From assembly GCF_000016665.1 (NCBI RefSeq), contig NC_009523.1, positions 4,649,501 to 4,713,500 of the forward strand: a stretch of DNA of 64,000 nucleotides. Direction: 5' to 3'. This document shows, piece after piece, positions 60,598 through 64,000 of the stretch. The stretch comes from Roseiflexus sp. RS-1. Lineage in GTDB: Bacteria > Chloroflexota > Chloroflexia > Chloroflexales > Roseiflexaceae. Position numbers and translations under genes: made by a program. The notes beneath the pieces were generated by a model that made no database searches, had not been told where the DNA came from, and worked only from the letters and a program-made list of their open reading frames with translations. Position 1 is the stretch's first letter. Every line of letters begins with the position of its first letter.

Positions 60598-60877
60598 GGG
60601 TCGTCAATTTCAGCAATGTGCGAATCTGCTCATTGGCGCGCGCGATCCGCAGATCGCCGCCCACCTGTCGCGCAGCCTTCAAGCCGCTGATCAGCGCGCC
60701 AAGCCCGGAACTGTCCACAAAACTGACCCGTTCCAGGTCGAAAATCAGCCGTCGCCGACCATCGGCAACCAGGTCGGCGAGATCACGCTTGACATCGGCA
60801 GCTGTCAGCAGATCCAGGCGACCTTCCATACGCACGATTGTGACCCCATCATCGCCCTGTTCGCTCTGGAGTATCAT
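60524..60877 (-). CDS. STAS-domain anti-anti-sigma factor (RsbV-like)
   Basis: 117 residues from the ATG at 60875-60877, with AGGAG nine bases upstream. The domain shows VTIVRMEGRLDLLTAADVKRDLADLV and the phosphorylation site VSFVDSSGLGALISGLKAARQ; the Ser in DSSG is the expected target of the RsbW-like kinase. Overlapping genes suggest fixed stoichiometry. No sigma factor or PP2C phosphatase (RsbU/SpoIIE-like) is in the window, so the output may be a non-sigma target. Confidence 0.88.
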   Translation of the reverse strand: MILQSEQGDDGVTIVRMEGRLDLLTAADVKRDLADLVADGRRRLIFDLERVSFVDSSGLGALISGLKAARQVGGDLRIARANEQIRTLLKLTTLERVLRPYETIEEARAGYTSIAAD

Positions 60878-61005
60878 GATTCGGGTCTCCTGCAAATATT
60901 TCACCGCAAAGGCGTAGAGCTCACAGAGAAAAAATCTCTACGGCTGGTTTTCATCACGTTACCCCCAGCACCGATTATGAGAGGAATCCGCCATATCAGG
61001 CACCG

Positions 61006-63039
61006 CTATGCTGCCGACGCAGCCACCGGCATCGATTGTTCCTGTTCGTCCGGTTGATAGAGCGCCGCGTCGATCACCACGCTCAACATAAGCAAATCAT
61101 ACCCGATCCAGAAGACATTGACCAGTGTTGGAACGCCTTCAATCTGCCAGCCCAACGCCAGTCGCGTCAATCCCCAGACGGCAGCCAGCGCCAGGAGCGC
61201 CATGGTGATGAGCTGGATCCGCACCAGGCGCAATACGCCCCAGAGCGGTGCGCCTCCCTGTCGCACTTTCGGCGTCACCACAAAACCAAGCGGTCGTCCG
61301 GCGTACACATTGCCGATGGCGCTGATGACCGCCTGGATCCAGAGTGGGAAGAGCGCCAGACTGTACTGCCTTCCGCGCCAGGTGGGCAGTTTCCAGCCAG
61401 CCGCTGCGAAGACCAGTTCGTTTGTGATCAGGTAGGGCACGAGGCGCCAGAAAAACTCGTCCGCCTGCGTGCGCACCGGCAGCATGCCAAAGATCAGGTA
61501 GAAGATCGGCGCGGACAGGTAGATGACGCTGAAAAAACCGGAAAGATAACTCCACATGGTGGCAAAGTACATCAGGCGCTGTCCCCAGCGCAATCCCGGT
61601 ATGAAAAGCGGATTTTCGCGCAGCATCACCTGGATCGTTCCCTGCGCCCAGCGGAGACGTTGCTGAAGCGCCGAGCGGAGATCCTCCGGCGCCAGACCGC
61701 GCGCCAGGATTTCGTGATGGTAGACGGAACGCCACCCTGCGGCGTGCAGGCGCATCGCCGTCGCCATGTCTTCGGTCACCGAGATCGTTGCCAGCGGCAT
61801 CACCGGTTGCGCTTCATCGGCGCGGTCGATATCGACTGCCAGCAGCAACTCGCGCACGGTGGCGATGGCTGCCAGCGGCGAGCGTTCGCGCGTCGTCAGC
61901 GTGTGCAGGATCGCTTCGTCGTCGAGCGATCGGCTCAGCGTGGTCGTGAGATCATCATCCCCTTCGAGTCCTGGAATGGTCGTCAGTTCGTCGCGCAGGC
62001 GCGCCAGGTCGTCGGCGACGATCGGGCGCGCGGCGGCGGCGGCGCGTTGCTGGAAGTACCAGGTGACTTCCTGGATGGGGTGTCCCTCACGCAACATGCG
62101 ACGACTCGTGCGCACCGCGGCATGCAATTCGTCAATGGCCGCCTGAAGCGCCTGGTTCCCGTTGGTTTTCACCTGCTGCGCAGCCTTGTGCAGCAGGGTA
62201 TCGGCGGTGCGCAGGGCGCGCTGCACCCGCAGTTCCAGGTCACGCACATAATTGGCGATGCCGATCTGCATGAGCGCCTCGCGGCGCAGGACGGCGTTCG
62301 ATCCGCAGAAGAACGCAGCGTTCCAGCCATCTTTCCCCTGCATGATCGGACCATAGAAGAGCGGCGCCTGACTGCCGAGCGGGTCGTCCGGGGGAACGTT
62401 GTAGAACCATTGGGGTGTTTGCACCAGCGCCACACGCTCATCAGCAAAGTATCCAAGCGTGCGATCAAGGATATGGGGTGATGGAATCTGATCGGCGTCC
62501 AGCACCAGCACGAATTCGCCATTGGTGTGGCAGAGGGCGTTATTCAGGTTGCCTGCCTTGGCGTGACGCTGTTTTCCTTTCCATTCCTCGGAGCGCACCA
62601 GATACCCGATGCCGATCTCTTTTGCCATTGCCCGCATCGCTGGCGAATTGCCGTCGTCGAGCAGGTAGGTGCGGTGCGGGTAACGAATATCGCGTGCAGC
62701 GATCGCCGTTTCGCGCACGATCTCGACCGGTTCGTTGTAGCAGGTGATGAAGACATCGACGGTTGCGTTGGGCGGCGGTGGCGGCGGTTCGCCGCGCTGC
62801 TTCAGTTTCCAGAGGGTCAGCCCAAACAGCCATGCGTCGATATAACTGTATGTTTCGGCAATCACCAGACCGATGGCGATGGGCCAGGCGGCCCAATTGA
62901 TCGTTGCGGTGTAGCGCCAGCTCAGATACAGGAAGCCGAGGAGCAGATTGGCGGCAACGAGCACGCGCAGCAACCCCAGGCGCAATTCTGCGCGCAGATC
63001 GGGGTCTTCAGGCAGCAGTTTCTGGACGAAACGATTCAT
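61006..63039 (-). CDS. Cellulose-synthase-like (BcsA family) processive glycosyltransferase
   Basis: 677 residues, GT2 with transmembrane helices at about 25-45, 50-75, and four to five after residue 480. Conserved catalytic residues: DDG at 128-130, DAD at 181-183, TED at 422-424 and QQRLRW at 459-464. Between FFCGSNAVLRREAL and TED there is an extra block of about 145 residues (260-415), largely helical, not present in typical BcsA. The C-terminal PilZ domain that binds c-di-GMP is absent. Product could be cellulose or another beta-glucan. Start overlaps the BcsB-like stop by 4 bp. Confidence 0.87.
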   Translation of the reverse strand: MNRFVQKLLPEDPDLRAELRLGLLRVLVAANLLLGFLYLSWRYTATINWAAWPIAIGLVIAETYSYIDAWLFGLTLWKLKQRGEPPPPPPNATVDVFITCYNEPVEIVRETAIAARDIRYPHRTYLLDDGNSPAMRAMAKEIGIGYLVRSEEWKGKQRHAKAGNLNNALCHTNGEFVLVLDADQIPSPHILDRTLGYFADERVALVQTPQWFYNVPPDDPLGSQAPLFYGPIMQGKDGWNAAFFCGSNAVLRREALMQIGIANYVRDLELRVQRALRTADTLLHKAAQQVKTNGNQALQAAIDELHAAVRTSRRMLREGHPIQEVTWYFQQRAAAAARPIVADDLARLRDELTTIPGLEGDDDLTTTLSRSLDDEAILHTLTTRERSPLAAIATVRELLLAVDIDRADEAQPVMPLATISVTEDMATAMRLHAAGWRSVYHHEILARGLAPEDLRSALQQRLRWAQGTIQVMLRENPLFIPGLRWGQRLMYFATMWSYLSGFFSVIYLSAPIFYLIFGMLPVRTQADEFFWRLVPYLITNELVFAAAGWKLPTWRGRQYSLALFPLWIQAVISAIGNVYAGRPLGFVVTPKVRQGGAPLWGVLRLVRIQLITMALLALAAVWGLTRLALGWQIEGVPTLVNVFWIGYDLLMLSVVIDAALYQPDEQEQSMPVAASAA

Positions 63040-64000
63040 GGCGTTTTCCGTCGGATTCGTCGCCGCACCTGAATAGTCAGCAGAATACCAAGTGCGCTCA
63101 AAAACGCGCCGAGCAACACGGCGCCTGCGATCTGCCAGCCGGGCAAGCGCTCCAGCAGCGGTGTTTCGATCTGCGGCGTGAGACTGATCGGCGGGGGAGC
63201 GATATCTGATGCGCCAGCGCTGTTCTGGGGCGGCGCATCGGTGCGGATCAGCGCAAGCGGACCGCGCAGACGCTCGATGGTTTCACGGCGTTCAAATGCA
63301 GCAATCCCGATGATCAGATCGTCCGGCGTTGCACCGTCGATCAGGAGCAACGCAGCGTCGCGTTGCCAGGGCGAAGAGGTGAGTAGCAGGCGACATTGCC
63401 GGTTGTCGTCGGGACGGTAGACGACTGCCTGGGGTGGCGCCAGACGATCCGGTTGGCGGGCTATCGCTTCGGCGCTGATAGGATTGCGTTCCGCGCTGCC
63501 GATCAGGACGAGATGCCGCCCATTGCGCTCTTCCAGACGATCAGCGGTGATCAGTCGTGGCGCCGGAACGCTGTCGGTGTCCGCCCATCGACCTGATGCC
63601 GCTATCAGGCGCAACGCTGTGGCATACTCCGCTGTGTTGGGTTGTTGCGGCAACACCACGGTCAGCGGCAGACGGGAATCGATGCTCAGCATGGGTGTGG
63701 GAAACCGACCGAGATCGAGCGTCGAAATGACATCGTGCGGCAGACGCCACGCCGAGGTGGGGAGCAACGTCGCGCGCAGACTATTGCCATCGACGACAAC
63801 GCACCCCTCCTCTGGCGGATCGAGGAACAGGCGCACAGTCAGGTCGAGGGTGCGTATCGGTCTGCCGTCGAGGGTTGTGGTGAGCAGATCGGCGGGCAGG
63901 GCGAACGAATACCGCTGAGGGCGATCCGTGTCGAACCGCAGCGGCTGCGCTCCCAGATCGATGCCATTGACGCTGGCGGCAATCCAGGACGTTTCACGGC
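63036..64000 (-). CDS. BcsB-like cellulose synthase partner subunit (N-terminus beyond window)
   Basis: The frame is open from the right edge to 63036 and gives at least 321 residues. Visible features: a jelly-roll-like strand series (ASVNGIDLGAQPLRFDTDRPQRYSFALPADLL ...; TVRLFLDPPEEGCVVVDGNSLRATLLPTSAW), a Rossmann-like region (LVLIGSAERNPIS), and one C-terminal transmembrane helix (IAGAVLLGAFLSALGILLTIQV) followed by a basic tail, as in BcsB. It guides the polymer outside the membrane. Overlaps the BcsA-like gene by ATGA. Confidence 0.75.
   Translation of the reverse strand, partial: RETSWIAASVNGIDLGAQPLRFDTDRPQRYSFALPADLLTTTLDGRPIRTLDLTVRLFLDPPEEGCVVVDGNSLRATLLPTSAWRLPHDVISTLDLGRFPTPMLSIDSRLPLTVVLPQQPNTAEYATALRLIAASGRWADTDSVPAPRLITADRLEERNGRHLVLIGSAERNPISAEAIARQPDRLAPPQAVVYRPDDNRQCRLLLTSSPWQRDAALLLIDGATPDDLIIGIAAFERRETIERLRGPLALIRTDAPPQNSAGASDIAPPPISLTPQIETPLLERLPGWQIAGAVLLGAFLSALGILLTIQVRRRIRRKTP

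Noticed and set aside
61036-62481. Open frame of 481 codons on the plus strand
   Set aside because: Antisense to the BcsA-like gene; composition is that of a reversed membrane protein, with no start signal.

Overview
The window is about 64 kb of high-GC bacterial chromosome. The gene families and low-complexity DNA point to a filamentous anoxygenic phototroph of the Chloroflexota, most likely Roseiflexus. This is an inference from protein style and repeat content, since no rRNA or photosynthesis gene lies in the window. Coding is dense, mostly in short operons, with many ATGA stop/start overlaps. The window opens inside an HtrA protease and closes inside a BcsB-like protein, both on the minus strand.

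Layout. 1-5.5 kb: htrA (partial), an AI-2E family permease, thpR and ppk1. 5.7-7.6 kb: tRNA-Arg(GCG) and tRNA-Ser(CGA) followed by large arrays of 7-bp repeats around a DUF1405 membrane protein. 7.5-13.3 kb: an acyltransferase, a cyclophilin, a zinc-ribbon/HEAT protein, a GH13 amylase, a short-chain dehydrogenase and a Chloroflexi-type secreted protein. 13.3-23.3 kb: a lipoprotein, a cyclic-nucleotide-binding protein, a sortase-like lipoprotein, a radical SAM protein with a helix-hairpin-helix tail, gamma-glutamyltransferase, and an operon ending in a degenerate phosphotransferase plus a GH57 enzyme. 23.5-26.8 kb: a small exported protein, response regulator, histidine kinase and rhodanese. 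27-41 kb: tRNA-Arg(TCG), a GGDEF/EAL protein, a YugP-like peptidase, an ABC-2 exporter, purF, an Rsm22-like methyltransferase, quinone oxidoreductase, a Uma2 protein, a CPBP protease and comM. 41-50.2 kb: the translation/RNA operon nusA-ylxR-infB-rbfA-methyltransferase-nrnA-truB-ribF, then a MacB-like permease. 50.2-51 kb: a ruined vapBC-type toxin-antitoxin pair. 51-56.6 kb: two paralogous polytopic membrane proteins, a dolichol-phosphate-mannose-synthase-like GT2, a DegS/NarX-type kinase and a 52-residue Flp pilin. 56.7-58.5 kb: a 1.8-kb gene-free island of repeats. 58.5-64 kb: a HAD phosphatase, a membrane protein, an RsbW-like/STAS pair and a bcsA-bcsB-like pair.

The most interesting material is non-coding. 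(1) A 116-bp imperfect palindrome with about 28-nt inverted termini occurs in four near-complete copies and two truncated ones. One cluster sits inside a PIN-domain toxin gene whose reading frame resumes exactly on the far side, so it behaves as a small mobile element. (2) A second element, 172 bp with GAGAA(C/T)TGCTATAA-like inverted ends, occurs as two copies 66 bp apart, and a longer relative contains a copy of the 116-bp element. (3) Heptamer repeats of two sequence families (CTTCAAC-like and AGAACCA-like) occur in several arrays. One array begins on the base after the CCA of tRNA-Ser, and another supplies the stop codon of a gene.

No CRISPR array, prophage, transposase or rRNA was seen. 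Start codons were chosen mainly from Shine-Dalgarno spacing and are stated where they shorten the open frame.
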